The notes below the pieces were generated by a model. The model had not been told where the DNA came from and did no database searches. It worked only from the letters and a program-made list of their open reading frames with translations. This document shows positions 8,499-18,775 of a DNA stretch of 64,000 nucleotides, one piece after another. Position 1 is the stretch's first letter, and every line of letters begins with the position of its first letter. The position numbers were made by a program, and so were the translations under genes. Source of the stretch: Tyzzerella sp. An114 (GTDB lineage Bacteria > Bacillota > Clostridia > Lachnospirales > Anaerotignaceae); NCBI RefSeq assembly GCF_002161055.1, contig NZ_NFLT01000003.1:206949-270948 (forward strand). The letters run 5' to 3'.

Positions 8499-8921
8499 AT
8501 GATGGATATAAATGAAATTATGAAAATAATACCTCACAGATACCCATTCCTTCTCGTTGATAGAATTGATGAGGTTGTTGAGGGTGAAAGAGTAGTTGCA
8601 ACAAAAAATGTTACAATGAATGAACCTTTCTTTCAGGGACATTTTCCACAGATGCCTGTAATGCCAGGAGTTCTTATAATTGAGGCTATGGCTCAGGCTG
8701 GTGCTGTTGCAGTATTGGCAAAAGATGAGTTTAAAGGAAAAATTGCTTTCCTTGCAGCTGTTGACAAAGCTAAATTTAGAAGAAATGTAGTTCCAGGAGA
8801 TACACTTCGTCTTGAAGTTGAGCTTTTAAAACTCAAGAAAAATGCCGGTGTTGCAAAAGGTGTTGCTTATGTTGGAGACAAAAAAGCAGCAGAAGCTGAA
8901 ATCACATTTATGATTGGATAA
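8499..8921 (+). CDS. fabZ: 3-hydroxyacyl-ACP dehydratase
   Basis: FabZ dehydrates 3-hydroxyacyl-ACP to trans-2-enoyl-ACP. The 140-residue hot-dog protein has [17 protein letters not shown] with H48, and IEAMAQAGA with E62, the catalytic pair of FabZ. I chose the ATG at 8499 (a second ATG follows directly) because AAGGAG lies 9 bases upstream; the longer in-frame extension to 8457 runs inside accB. No FabA, FabM or FabN isomerase is encoded in this operon, so the source of unsaturated chains is open. Confidence 0.95.
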   Translation: MMDINEIMKIIPHRYPFLLVDRIDEVVEGERVVATKNVTMNEPFFQGHFPQMPVMPGVLIIEAMAQAGAVAVLAKDEFKGKIAFLAAVDKAKFRRNVVPGDTLRLEVELLKLKKNAGVAKGVAYVGDKKAAEAEITFMIG

Positions 8922-8948
8922 TTTCCAAAAAATTTTGGAGGTGTTTTT

Positions 8949-10298
8949 GTGATTGAAAGAATTTTGATAGCTAACAGAGGCGAAATAGCAGTAAGAATAA
9001 TAAGAGCCTGTCGTGAAATGGGAATACATACAATAGCTGTGTTCTCAGAACCGGACAGAGATGCTTTACATACTCAGCTTGCTGATGAAGCTGTATGTAT
9101 AGGTCCTGCAAGAGGTACAGACAGTTACCTTAATATGCAGAATATTATAAGTGCCGCTGTTTTGAAAAAAGCTCAGGCAATCCACCCGGGCTTTGGATTT
9201 CTTGCAGAAAATTCCACATTTGCAACAATGTGCGAGGAATGTAATATAAAATTTATAGGCCCAGACCCAAAAACAATAGATGAAATGGGAAACAAATCAA
9301 ATGCAAGACAGCTTATGATAAAAGCTAATGTTCCTGTTATACCGGGAAGTGACGGTGTTGTAAATAGCATTGATGAGGCTTATGAAGTAGCTGAGAGACT
9401 TGGTTATCCTGTTATTGTAAAGGCTTCTGCCGGCGGTGGCGGAAAGGGTATACGTATAGTAAGAGAAAAAGGTGAACTTGCAAAAGCTTTTGAAGCAGCT
9501 CAGAGTGAAACTATTGCAGCATTCGGTGATGATGCCATGTATATGGAAAAACTTATTGAGAATGCTCGTCATATAGAAGTACAGGTTCTCGGAGATAACT
9601 TCGGAAATGTTGTTCATCTTGGTGAGAGAGACTGCTCAATGCAGAGAAGAAATCAAAAAGTTCTTGAGGAAGCTCCTTCTCCTGCTTTATCTGAAGATAT
9701 ACGTACAAAAATGGGTGAGGCTGCTATTCGCGCAGCAAAAATTGTTGGATATAAGAGTGCTGGAACAATAGAATTTTTATATGAGGAAAGCTCACAGAAA
9801 TTCTATTTTATGGAGATGAACACTCGTATTCAGGTTGAACACCCTGTAACAGAAATGATTACAGGAATTGACATTGTAAAAGAACAGATAAAAATTGCGT
9901 CAAACGAACCTCTTTCATTCACTCAGGAAGATGTTGTGTTTAAAGGTCATGCAATAGAATGTCGTATAAATGCGGAAAATCCTTCAAGAAATTTCGCTCC
10001 TTCTCCAGGAAAAATAGATTATCTTCTTATGCCGGGAGGCGGAATGGGACTTCGTGTAGATAGTGCTGTTTATGCAGGCTATACTATACCACCATATTAT
10101 GATTCAATGATTGCTAAGGTTATAACATATGGTTCTGACAGAAACGAGGCAATCGCAAAAATGAAAAGAGCCCTTGAGGAATTTGTTATACATGGAATAG
10201 ATACAAATATAGAATTCCAAGAGGCAATACTTAATAATAAACTCTATTTGGAAGGTAAATTTGATACTTCTTTTATAGGCAGAGAAATTATAAAATAA
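8949..10298 (+). CDS. accC: biotin carboxylase subunit of acetyl-CoA carboxylase
   Basis: AccC carboxylates biotin on AccB using ATP and bicarbonate. The 449 residues have ILIANRGEIAVR at the N-terminus, the ATP-grasp glycine loop KASAGGGGKGIR (158-169) and the active-site MNTRIQVEHPVTE. The start is a GTG at 8949, supported by GGAGGTG about 6 bases before it. It shares family with the biotin carboxylase domain of the pyruvate carboxylase at 14262-17708, but the neighbours identify it as the acetyl-CoA enzyme. Confidence 0.96.
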   Translation: MIERILIANRGEIAVRIIRACREMGIHTIAVFSEPDRDALHTQLADEAVCIGPARGTDSYLNMQNIISAAVLKKAQAIHPGFGFLAENSTFATMCEECNIKFIGPDPKTIDEMGNKSNARQLMIKANVPVIPGSDGVVNSIDEAYEVAERLGYPVIVKASAGGGGKGIRIVREKGELAKAFEAAQSETIAAFGDDAMYMEKLIENARHIEVQVLGDNFGNVVHLGERDCSMQRRNQKVLEEAPSPALSEDIRTKMGEAAIRAAKIVGYKSAGTIEFLYEESSQKFYFMEMNTRIQVEHPVTEMITGIDIVKEQIKIASNEPLSFTQEDVVFKGHAIECRINAENPSRNFAPSPGKIDYLLMPGGGMGLRVDSAVYAGYTIPPYYDSMIAKVITYGSDRNEAIAKMKRALEEFVIHGIDTNIEFQEAILNNKLYLEGKFDTSFIGREIIK

Positions 10299-10330
10299 AA
10301 AGCCGAAAAAAAGTAAGGGGGGCATAGCCT

Positions 10331-11203
10331 TTGAATTTATTCAAAAAGAAGAATTATATTAAAATACAGACTGTTCAGGCAACACATAACAATGAAGACA
10401 TAGAGTCTCCAAGTATTCCTGATGGTCTTTGGTTAAAATGTAAATATTGTAAAAAAACCATTTATAATAAGGATATCGGTGAATATAAAATATGCCCTCA
10501 TTGCGGCGGACATTTCAGAATAGGAGCTATGGAGAGAATAGCCCTTTTAACTGATGAAAATTCATTTGAGGAAATTAATGGCAATATGTGTGCTAAAAAT
10601 CCTATGGGATATCCTGATTATGATGTTACAATCAAAAAGGCTCAAGAGAAATCCGGTCTTAAAGATGGTGTTGTGACAGGTCTTTGTACAATAAATGGCT
10701 TTAAAACTGTTATTGCTGTTATGGATAGTAACTTTATGATGGGTTCAATGGGTTCTGTTGTAGGTGAAAAAGTTACAAGAGCTGTTGAAAAAGCAACAGA
10801 ATTAAAACTTCCTATCATTATATTTACAACATCAGGTGGTGCAAGAATGCAGGAGGGTATTATATCTCTTATGCAGATGGCAAAAGTAAGTGCTGCACTT
10901 TCAAAACATAATGATGCAGGACTTTTATATATAACTGTTCTTACAGACCCTACAACTGGTGGTGTAAGTGCAAGTTTTGGTATGCTTGGTGATATTATAC
11001 TTGCTGAACCTAAAACTCTTATAGGTTTTGCTGGTCAAAGAGTTATTGAGGGAACTATAAATGAAAAACTTCCTGAAGGTTTCCAGACAGCAGAATTCCA
11101 GCTTGAACATGGTTTTGTTGATAAAATAGTAAGACGTGACGAGCTTAAAGATACTTTAGGAAAAATACTTAAAATTCATTGTTGTGAAGGAGGCGGTTTT
11201 TAA
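10331..11203 (+). CDS. accD: acetyl-CoA carboxylase carboxyltransferase beta subunit
   Basis: AccD forms the carboxyltransferase with AccA and delivers CO2 from biotin to acetyl-CoA. It has the N-terminal zinc ribbon with C37, C40, C55 and C58, and the crotonase-like body with [11 protein letters not shown] and [17 protein letters not shown]. The start is a TTG at 10331 with AAGGGGGGC upstream. The N-terminal NLFKKKNYI resembles other AccD starts. The stop overlaps the accA start by one base. Confidence 0.95.
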   Translation: MNLFKKKNYIKIQTVQATHNNEDIESPSIPDGLWLKCKYCKKTIYNKDIGEYKICPHCGGHFRIGAMERIALLTDENSFEEINGNMCAKNPMGYPDYDVTIKKAQEKSGLKDGVVTGLCTINGFKTVIAVMDSNFMMGSMGSVVGEKVTRAVEKATELKLPIIIFTTSGGARMQEGIISLMQMAKVSAALSKHNDAGLLYITVLTDPTTGGVSASFGMLGDIILAEPKTLIGFAGQRVIEGTINEKLPEGFQTAEFQLEHGFVDKIVRRDELKDTLGKILKIHCCEGGGF

Positions 11204-12000
11204 TGAATAGAGCTATGAAATCCGTTAATGCTTCAAGAATGATTTCAAGACCTACAACTCTTGAATTTATAGCTGAAATTTTTGATGATTTTATAGAGTT
11301 CCACGGAGACCGTCTTTTCAAAGATGACAAATCAATAGTTGGTGGTATTGCCACTCTTGATGGGAAACCTGTTACTGTTGTAGGTGTTCAGAAAGGTCAC
11401 ACTATTGAGGATAATTTGGCTAGAAACTTTGGTTCTCCACACCCTGAAGGATATCGTAAAGCTTTAAGACTTATGAAACAGGCTGAAAAATTTAACAGAC
11501 CTGTAATTACATTTGTAAATACATCAGGTGCCTACTGTGGTATTGGTGCAGAGGAAAGAGGTCAGGGAGAAGCTATTGCAAGAAATCTTATTGAAATGGC
11601 TGACCTTAAAGTGCCTATTATATGTATATTTATAGGTGAAGGTGGAAGCGGTGGAGCTTTAGCTCTTGCTGTTGCCGATGAAGTTTGGATGCTTGAAAAT
11701 GGTATGTATGCCGTTCTTTCTCCTGAAGGATTTGCTAGTATACTTTGGAGAGACCCTACTCGTGTTGAGGAAGCGGCTGAACTTATGAAAATAACTGCTG
11801 AAGACCTTATTAAGAATAATGTTATTGATAAAATCATTCCTGAACCGGAAGAAGGACTTCACAACAACCTTAAATATACAACAGATATACTTAAAAAAGA
11901 ACTTATTGATAAAATTAAAGTTTTGTCAGAAAAAAATGTTGATACACTTCTTGCTGAAAGATACAACCGTTTTAGACAGTTTGGAGAGTATAGTGAATAA
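11203..12000 (+). CDS. accA: acetyl-CoA carboxylase carboxyltransferase alpha subunit
   Basis: AccA is the partner of AccD. The 265-residue protein has [30 protein letters not shown] and the glycine-rich [15 protein letters not shown] oxyanion region. It is shorter than the roughly 315-residue proteobacterial form, as is usual in Firmicutes. It is the last gene of the fatty-acid operon; a perfect hairpin terminator follows within 10 bases. Confidence 0.96.
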   Translation: MNRAMKSVNASRMISRPTTLEFIAEIFDDFIEFHGDRLFKDDKSIVGGIATLDGKPVTVVGVQKGHTIEDNLARNFGSPHPEGYRKALRLMKQAEKFNRPVITFVNTSGAYCGIGAEERGQGEAIARNLIEMADLKVPIICIFIGEGGSGGALALAVADEVWMLENGMYAVLSPEGFASILWRDPTRVEEAAELMKITAEDLIKNNVIDKIIPEPEEGLHNNLKYTTDILKKELIDKIKVLSEKNVDTLLAERYNRFRQFGEYSE

Positions 12001-12006
12001 AATTAT

Positions 12007-12027
12007 GCAGCCTTTTGGCTGCTTTTT
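12007..12027 (+). terminator. terminator of the fab-acc operon
   Basis: GCAGCC-TTTT-GGCTGC followed by TTTTT, a perfect six-pair stem directly after accA. Confidence 0.9.
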
Positions 12028-12126
12028 AATTGTTTTTGTGTACCATTTCAAAAATTTATGGTATAATTATATATGAAAAATAATTTGTTTTTTTATAGCA
12101 AAATTTGACCTGGGAGGGTAAACAAA

Positions 12127-12537
12127 ATGTCAGTAATTGAAGAATTAATAAGACTCGAGGATAACGGTACCATAAGTTTTGGTAATTATTTAATGGATAC
12201 AAAGAAAAAGGTTCTTGACTTTGAAGTTGAAAACGACCTTTACAAAGTAAAAACATTTAGAGAGATTACAAAACTTGAAAAAAACGGAAAGCTCCTTCTT
12301 GAGGCTGTTCCTGGTGCAACATTACATAATTTCTCTGTTGATGAAAAAGGTGTAAAATTTATTGCTGAGGCTGAGGAAGATATTCAAATTCTTATGGAGC
12401 TTGAACCTGAAAAAGAATATAAATTCATCGTTGATGATGTAAATATGGGAAAAGTTAACTCAAATAAATCAGGAAAAGTTAATTTCAGCATAGAAATTAA
12501 AGGACAGCCTGTAAATGTAAAACTTGAAAAAATCTGA
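12127..12537 (+). CDS. conserved 136-residue protein of unknown function
   Basis: This small soluble protein begins VIEELIRLEDNGTISFGNY and has a C-terminal beta-rich half (YKFIVDDVNMGKVNSNKSG). I recognise it as a family widespread in Lachnospiraceae that is often labelled endosialidase catalytic beta chain, a name I see no sequence support for: there is no signal peptide, no catalytic motif, and it is far too short. GGGAGG precedes the ATG and a TATAAT lies at about 12062. Terminators flank it on both sides, so it is monocistronic. Confidence 0.8.
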   Translation: MSVIEELIRLEDNGTISFGNYLMDTKKKVLDFEVENDLYKVKTFREITKLEKNGKLLLEAVPGATLHNFSVDEKGVKFIAEAEEDIQILMELEPEKEYKFIVDDVNMGKVNSNKSGKVNFSIEIKGQPVNVKLEKI

Positions 12538-12542
12538 TTTTG

Positions 12543-12578
12543 TTAAGCGTGTCAATTTTGGCACGCTTAAATTTTTTT
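12543..12578 (+). terminator. intrinsic terminator
   Basis: TTAAGCGTG and CACGCTTAA form a nine-pair stem followed by a run of seven T. Confidence 0.88.
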
Positions 12579-12610
12579 AATATTAAAATAATATTTATAG
12601 AGGTGATTAT

Positions 12611-13984
12611 TTGAAAATAAAAACATCTTATGTTTGTAATGAATGTGGATATAAATCTGCAAAATGGCTTGGAAAATGCCCTGAGTGTGGAAATTGGAAT
12701 ACTTTCGAGGAGTATGAAACAGAAATTAAAAAAACTTCATCAAAAAAGACTGTATCAAAGAGAAAAACCGCCACAAGACTTTCTGATGTAAAGGTTAATA
12801 ACAGTGATAGAATAATAACTAAAATAAATGAATTTAACAGAATTACAGGTGGTGGAATAGTTCGTGATTCTGTAATGATAATAACATCTCCTCCGGGAGG
12901 TGGAAAATCAACTTTAACTTTGACAATAGCAAATGATATTGCAACTCAGGGAATGAAAGTTGTATATGCCACAGGTGAGGAGAGTGAAAGCCAGATAAGG
13001 TCAAGGGCTGACAGAATACTTGATAGTATAAACGAAAATGTTTGGATTATATCAGATACAAATATGAATAGTGTCATTGATGCTGTAAATACAATAGAGC
13101 CAGACTTTTTGGTTATAGATAGTATACAGACCTTTGCCCTTGAAGAACTTCTTCCAGCTAGAGTGGGAAATCCAGCCCAGACAATGGAGTGTGCTGCTGA
13201 AGTTGTAAGAATTGCAAAGTCTGGAAAAAAGCCTTGTGCATCAATAATAATTGGTCAGATGAATAAAAATGATGAGATAGCAGGACTTCGCTCTCTTGAA
13301 CATCTTGTTGATGCTGTTTTTGTTATGGAGGGAGATAGCGAAAATGAGCTTAGAAGTATAACTGCCACAAAAAACCGTTTTGGAAGTACGGGAGAAATGG
13401 GATTTTTCTCTATGACTGAAAAGGGACTTGTTTCAATAGATAACCCTTCTGAATTTTTTGTCACCCAAAGAGACCCTAAAGATGCTGTTTCTGGAAGTGC
13501 TATAACTGTTATACGTGAAGGCTCAAGACCTATTATTGCAGAAATAGAAAGTCTTGTGTCAAATTCATTTACTCCATATCCTTCAAGAATTGGAGAAGCT
13601 ATAAAACGTGAACAGCTCAATACTGTTATATCAATATTAGAACAGAGAGGAGGAATAGACCTTTTTAATAAAAATGTTGTTATAAAAGCCACTGGTGGTA
13701 TAAAGTTTAAAGAGCCTTTTGTAAATCTTGCAATAATAGTAAGTATAGCTTCATCAGTTTATAAGAAGCCTGTGCCTTCAAATTTTGCTTTTATTGCAGA
13801 TGTTGGTTTAACAGGGGAGCTTAAAAAAGTTCCTAATCTTGAAACACGAATTAAAGAACTTTACAGAATGGGTTTTGATAAAATATTTATAGCAAAGGGA
13901 AATATCAAAAAGAACGATTTTAAAAATATAGAGATAGTTGAACTTAAAAATCTTAAAGATGTTTTGACTTTGTTATTTAAGTAG
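12611..13984 (+). CDS. radA: DNA repair protein RadA/Sms
   Basis: RadA is a RecA-like ATPase that aids branch migration in recombinational repair. The 457 residues show the N-terminal C4 zinc finger (C9, C12, C23, C26), Walker A SPPGGGKST (93-101), the RadA-specific KNRFG motif (254-258) and a C-terminal Lon-like domain ending near FIADVGLTGELKKVPN. The start is TTG at 12611, preceded by AGAGGTGA. It stands alone between terminators and the pyc promoter. Confidence 0.94.
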   Translation: MKIKTSYVCNECGYKSAKWLGKCPECGNWNTFEEYETEIKKTSSKKTVSKRKTATRLSDVKVNNSDRIITKINEFNRITGGGIVRDSVMIITSPPGGGKSTLTLTIANDIATQGMKVVYATGEESESQIRSRADRILDSINENVWIISDTNMNSVIDAVNTIEPDFLVIDSIQTFALEELLPARVGNPAQTMECAAEVVRIAKSGKKPCASIIIGQMNKNDEIAGLRSLEHLVDAVFVMEGDSENELRSITATKNRFGSTGEMGFFSMTEKGLVSIDNPSEFFVTQRDPKDAVSGSAITVIREGSRPIIAEIESLVSNSFTPYPSRIGEAIKREQLNTVISILEQRGGIDLFNKNVVIKATGGIKFKEPFVNLAIIVSIASSVYKKPVPSNFAFIADVGLTGELKKVPNLETRIKELYRMGFDKIFIAKGNIKKNDFKNIEIVELKNLKDVLTLLFK

Positions 13985-14209
13985 TATTATATAAAATTGT
14001 TTTATATGTAGTATTAGAAACTTTCTATTTATTTTTTTGTTGATATATATTAATATAAAAAAATGTTAAATAATTTAACACACATTTTATATTGATAATT
14101 ATATTTTTCAAGCTAAAAAAATCTATTTTAATGTACATTAACGAAAGTTTTTTTAAGATATTGATTTTTGATAAAAAGCTGATAAAATAATCAAAAAATA
14201 GACTTTGTA

Positions 14210-14238
14210 TTGACAGTGGTAAACAAGTGTATTTATAG
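14210..14238 (+). promoter_or_regulatory. probable promoter of pyc
   Basis: TTGACA (14210-14215) with TTATAG 17 bases downstream (14233-14238). Just upstream, TTTTTGAT and ATCAAAAA arms around 14165-14197 form an inverted repeat of unknown meaning. Confidence 0.6.
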
Positions 14239-14261
14239 AGTGAACAAAAGGGGGAAATTTA

Positions 14262-17200
14262 ATGAGCGATGTGAGAATTAAAAAGTTCAAAAAAGTTCTT
14301 GTTGCTAACCGTGGAGAAATTGCAATAAGAGTTTTTAGAGCTTTAAACGAACTTGGAATACAAACAGTAGGTATATTCTCTAAAGAGGATAAATATTCTC
14401 TTTTCAGAACAAAATCTGATGAATCATATATGCTTAATCCTGAAAAAGGACCTATTGATGCATATCTTGATATAGATGAAATTATAAAAATAGCTAAGTC
14501 AAAAGGTGTTGACGCAATTCATCCAGGTTACGGATTTTTATCAGAAAATCCAGAGTTTGTACAGGCTTGTGAAGAAAATGGAATTGCATTTATAGGACCT
14601 TCAAAAGAAATTATGTATGCAATGGGTGATAAAATATCATCAAAACAGAATGCTATTAAATGTGGAGTTCCTATTATACCAGGTGTTGACCATTCAGTAA
14701 AATCCGAAGAAGAAGTTATGAGAATTGCTGATGAAATCGGATACCCTGTAATGCTTAAAGCATCAAACGGCGGTGGCGGTAGAGGTATGCGTATTGTAAA
14801 TTCAAAGGAAGATATGCCTAAAGAATTTGAAGAAGCAAGAAACGAAGCCAAAAAAGCCTTTGGTGATGACAAGATATTCATTGAAAAATATTTAAGAGAC
14901 CCTAAACATATAGAAGTTCAGATTATGGGAGACAAATATGGTAATGTTGTTCATCTCTATGACAGAGATTGTTCTGTTCAGAGAAGACATCAGAAAGTTG
15001 TTGAATTTGCTCCTGCTTTCACAATAAGCGATGCTACTCGTGAAAAAATATTCAACGATGCTATAAAACTTTCAAAATATGTTGGATATAAAAACGCAGG
15101 TACTCTTGAGTTCCTTGTTGATGCTGATGAAAATTATTACTTTATAGAAATGAACCCACGTATACAGGTTGAACATACTGTATCTGAAATGGTAACAGGA
15201 ATTGACATTGTTCAGACACAGATACTTGTTGAAGAAGGTTATCCTTTAAATTCACCTGAAATAAATATACCTTCACAGGAAGCCGTTCATTGTTCCGGTT
15301 ATTCAATACAGATGCGTGTTACAACAGAAGACCCTGCAAATAATTTCCTTCCTGACACAGGAAAAATTGTTGTTTACCGTTCAGCAGCCGGAAATGGTAT
15401 AAGACTTGACGGTGGTACTGCTTATACAGGTGCTGAAATTACACCATATTATGATAGCTTACTTGTTAAGATAATAGCAACAGATAGAAACTTTGAAACT
15501 ACTGTAAGAAAAGCTGTAAGAGCTATGAAAGAAACAAGAATAAGAGGTGTAAAAACAAATATTCCTTTCCTTATAAACGTTCTTCAGAGTGAAGCATTTA
15601 TGAAAGGTAAATGTGCTACAACATTTATAGAAAAAACACCTGAATTATTTAATATAGCTGTTGGACAGGACAGAGCTACAAAGATTGCTGAATTTATTGG
15701 AAATAAGATTGTAAATGAGTCTAAGGGTGAAAAACCTTACTTTGAGCCTATAAAAGAGCCTGTATTTGATACAGAAAAGAAAATTTACGGTGCAAAAGAT
15801 GAGTTCTTAAAACTTGGTGCAAGAGAGTTTACACAGAAACTTATGCATGACAAAAAACTCTATGTTACAGATACAACAATGAGAGATGCTCATCAGTCAC
15901 TTATGGCTACAAGAATGAGAACAACAGACCTTTTAAAAGCTGCACCTGCAACTAATGCTGCTATGGCTAATGGTTTCTCTGTTGAGGCTTGGGGCGGAGC
16001 TACATTTGATGTTGCTTATAGATTCTTAAAAGAGTCTCCATGGGTAAGACTTGAACAGCTTAAAAAGAAAATGCCTAACACACTTATACAGATGCTTCTT
16101 CGTGCATCAAATGCTGTTGGATATACAAACTATCCAGACAATGTTGTTAGAGAGTTTATAAAAGTTTCAGCAGAAAGAGGCGTTGATGTATTCAGAATTT
16201 TCGACAGTTTAAACTGGATTGAAAATATGAAAATGCCTATTGAAGAAGCTCTTAAAACAGGAAAGATTGTTGAGGGTGCTATCTGTTACACAGGAGATAT
16301 TTTAAATCCTAACGAAAAGAAATACACAGTTGATTACTATATAAATAAAGCTAAAGAGCTTGAAGCTCTTGGTTGTCATATATTTGCTATTAAAGATATG
16401 GCAGGACTTTTAAAACCATATGCTGCAAAAGAACTTTTCTCAGCTCTTAAATCAGAACTTAATATTCCGCTTCACCTTCATACACACGATTCAACAGGTA
16501 ACGGTGTAAGTACAGTTCTTATGGCTGCTGAGGCAGGAGTTAACATTGTTGACCTTGCTATTGAGTCAATGAGTACACTTACAAGTCAGCCTTCTATGAA
16601 CTCTGTTGTTGAAGCTCTTGCAGGAACAGAGAGAGATACAGGAATTAACAGTGATGAAATAAGAGAACTCAGCAGATATTATGGTGAAGTAAGAAAGATT
16701 TATAGCGGTTTTGAGAGTGAAATGAAAACTCCAAATACTGAAATTTATAAATATGAAATACCTGGCGGTCAGTATTCAAACCTTCTTGCACAGGTAAAAG
16801 ATATGGGTTCTGCTGATAACTTTGATGAAATCAAACAGCTCTATAAAGAAGCTAATGACCTTTTAGGAAACATTGTAAAGGTTACTCCTTCATCAAAAGT
16901 TGTAGGTGACCTTGCTATATTCATGTCAAAGAACGAGCTTAACAAAGATAATATACTCACAAAGGGTAAAGATTTATCTTATCCAGACTCTGTTGTTGAT
17001 TATTTCTCAGGAAATATTGGACAGCCAGACGGTGGTTTCCCAGAAGAACTTCAGAAAATTGTTCTTAAAGGTAAAAAACCTATTGATAAACGTCCAGGAG
17101 AACTTTTACCACCTGTTGATTTTGAAGAAATTAAAAAACATATTTTAGAAAAAAATAAAATTAAATCAGTAAACTCAAGAAATGTTATAAGTTATGCTTT

Positions 17201-17708
17201 ATATCCAAAGGTATATGATGATTATTGTACACATCTTGAGTATTACAATGACGTAACAAGACTTGAAAGTCATGTTTATTTCTATGGTCTCAGAAAAGGT
17301 GAGGAGACAGTTCTTAAGATTGGCGAAGGTAAAGAAATAACAATAAGATTTATTGATATGTCTGAGCCTGATGAAGAAGGAAAAAGAGCTCTTTCATTTG
17401 AAATAAATGGTTCTATCCGTGAAATCAAAGTCCTTGATAAGAACCTTGAAATTAAGAGTGACAGAAGACCTAAAGCTGATGCAAACAATCCTTCACATCT
17501 TGGTTCTTCAATCCCTGGTACAGTAGGAAAGATATTTGTAAGAGAAGGGGACAAAGTTGTAAAGAACACTGTTCTTATGACAGTAGAAGCCATGAAGATG
17601 GAAACAAGTGTTGTTTCAAAAGTAGATGGTATGATAGACAAGATTTATGTAAAAGAGGGAGAAAAAGTAAGTCAGGGAGATTTACTTGTATCTTTCATAG
17701 AAGAATAA
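14262..17708 (+). CDS. pyc: pyruvate carboxylase
   Basis: This 1148-residue single-chain enzyme converts pyruvate, bicarbonate and ATP to oxaloacetate. Domains in order: biotin carboxylase (about 1-460; VLVANRGEIAIR, MLKASNGGGGRGMR, MNPRIQVEHTVSE), carboxyltransferase TIM barrel (about 535-810; TTMRDAHQSLMATR, LHLHTHDSTGNG for metal binding), tetramerisation region, and a biotinyl domain with VEAMKMETS and biotin expected on K1112. Length is normal for Firmicutes. It has its own promoter and a terminator, and replenishes the citric-acid branch and aspartate family in an anaerobe. Confidence 0.96.
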   Translation: MSDVRIKKFKKVLVANRGEIAIRVFRALNELGIQTVGIFSKEDKYSLFRTKSDESYMLNPEKGPIDAYLDIDEIIKIAKSKGVDAIHPGYGFLSENPEFVQACEENGIAFIGPSKEIMYAMGDKISSKQNAIKCGVPIIPGVDHSVKSEEEVMRIADEIGYPVMLKASNGGGGRGMRIVNSKEDMPKEFEEARNEAKKAFGDDKIFIEKYLRDPKHIEVQIMGDKYGNVVHLYDRDCSVQRRHQKVVEFAPAFTISDATREKIFNDAIKLSKYVGYKNAGTLEFLVDADENYYFIEMNPRIQVEHTVSEMVTGIDIVQTQILVEEGYPLNSPEINIPSQEAVHCSGYSIQMRVTTEDPANNFLPDTGKIVVYRSAAGNGIRLDGGTAYTGAEITPYYDSLLVKIIATDRNFETTVRKAVRAMKETRIRGVKTNIPFLINVLQSEAFMKGKCATTFIEKTPELFNIAVGQDRATKIAEFIGNKIVNESKGEKPYFEPIKEPVFDTEKKIYGAKDEFLKLGAREFTQKLMHDKKLYVTDTTMRDAHQSLMATRMRTTDLLKAAPATNAAMANGFSVEAWGGATFDVAYRFLKESPWVRLEQLKKKMPNTLIQMLLRASNAVGYTNYPDNVVREFIKVSAERGVDVFRIFDSLNWIENMKMPIEEALKTGKIVEGAICYTGDILNPNEKKYTVDYYINKAKELEALGCHIFAIKDMAGLLKPYAAKELFSALKSELNIPLHLHTHDSTGNGVSTVLMAAEAGVNIVDLAIESMSTLTSQPSMNSVVEALAGTERDTGINSDEIRELSRYYGEVRKIYSGFESEMKTPNTEIYKYEIPGGQYSNLLAQVKDMGSADNFDEIKQLYKEANDLLGNIVKVTPSSKVVGDLAIFMSKNELNKDNILTKGKDLSYPDSVVDYFSGNIGQPDGGFPEELQKIVLKGKKPIDKRPGELLPPVDFEEIKKHILEKNKIKSVNSRNVISYALYPKVYDDYCTHLEYYNDVTRLESHVYFYGLRKGEETVLKIGEGKEITIRFIDMSEPDEEGKRALSFEINGSIREIKVLDKNLEIKSDRRPKADANNPSHLGSSIPGTVGKIFVREGDKVVKNTVLMTVEAMKMETSVVSKVDGMIDKIYVKEGEKVSQGDLLVSFIEE

Positions 17709-17716
17709 TAAACATT

Positions 17717-17746
17717 AAAAAAGCCGATATTATATCGGCTTTTTTA
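17717..17746. terminator. bidirectional terminator
   Basis: AAAAAAGCCGATA and TATCGGCTTTTTT form a symmetrical stem between pyc and the convergent radical-SAM gene. Confidence 0.9.
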
Positions 17747-18661
17747 TATTCCTGATAAATCAAAAATAGGAGTATATTCAGATGTGGCAGACATTTTTTC
17801 TTGTGAAAATCCATTTTTCATGCCTTTTTCAATAAAATAATCTGTAACTTTTTCATATTCAAATGTTGTAAGTTTTCTATTTAATTGTTTTATATCTTTG
17901 GCTTTATACATAGGTGTATACTGTCTCATAATTGACATATAAGTTTCTGTTCCCAAGTTATTTTTTACCCAGTCTATTATTTTGAAAGAGTCATTTTTAC
18001 AGCCAGGAAGAACAAGATGACGAATTATTAAACCTTTCTCCATAATTCCTTCAGAATTAAAAACATCTTTAGGCTGTTGACGTCTCATTTCAAGTATTGC
18101 TTCTGTTGTTTTTTCAAAATAATCAGAAGTAGAGGAAAATTCCAGAGAATATTTTTTATCAAAATATTTTAAATCTGGCAAATATACATCTATTAAACCC
18201 TCTAAAGTTTTTAACATTTCAACGTTTTCATAACCATTTGTATTATATACAACTGGAATTTTAAGTCCTTTATTTTTAGCTATTATAAGGGCTTCTCTTA
18301 TTTGGGGTATAAAATGAGTAGGTGATACAAGATTTATGTTGTGTACATTTTTTTGTTGTTGTTCAATAAATATCTCTGCTAGTCTTTCAATAGTTATCTC
18401 TTTTCCTTTGTTTTCGCTACTTATATCATAGTTTTGACAAAAAACACATCTAAGATTACAGCCGGAAAAAAATACTGTTCCTGAGCCTCTTGTGCCGCTT
18501 ATAACAGGTTCTTCCCAGTTATGTATAGATGCAAGAGCCGCTTTTATATTATAACCACTGTTACAATAGCCCCTTTCACCTTTAGTTCTGTTAATATTAC
18601 ATTTTCTAGGGCATACATTACAGTTTTCTAAATATTCATACCATTTTTTAATGTTTTCCAT
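17744..18661 (-). CDS. radical SAM protein, PflA-like family
   Basis: The radical-SAM cluster motif C68-N-L-R-C72-V-F-C75 (CxxxCxxC) binds the [4Fe-4S] that cleaves S-adenosylmethionine. An N-terminal group C14, C17, C21 and C33 could hold a second cluster. The protein (305 residues) fits the COG1313 family annotated as putative pyruvate formate-lyase activating enzymes, but no glycyl-radical enzyme is next to it, so the substrate is unknown. YNTNGYE and YLPDLKYFD match the conserved barrel strands of this family. It is monocistronic on the minus strand. Confidence 0.85.
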   Translation of the reverse strand: MENIKKWYEYLENCNVCPRKCNINRTKGERGYCNSGYNIKAALASIHNWEEPVISGTRGSGTVFFSGCNLRCVFCQNYDISSENKGKEITIERLAEIFIEQQQKNVHNINLVSPTHFIPQIREALIIAKNKGLKIPVVYNTNGYENVEMLKTLEGLIDVYLPDLKYFDKKYSLEFSSTSDYFEKTTEAILEMRRQQPKDVFNSEGIMEKGLIIRHLVLPGCKNDSFKIIDWVKNNLGTETYMSIMRQYTPMYKAKDIKQLNRKLTTFEYEKVTDYFIEKGMKNGFSQEKMSATSEYTPIFDLSGI

Positions 18662-18775
18662 AAAATTTTCCTTTCAACCTTTAGTAAATACATTTTAGCA
18701 CTAAAGGAAAATATTTTATATATAATTATTCAAAAATATATGATAGAATTATGTCACATAAAGGGGGATTGGTCT

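Noticed and set aside
14161..14200. TTTTTGAT...ATCAAAAA upstream of pyc as a FabT operator
   Set aside because: The arms are 17 bases apart, not 3 as in the two fab boxes, and pyc is not a lipid gene.
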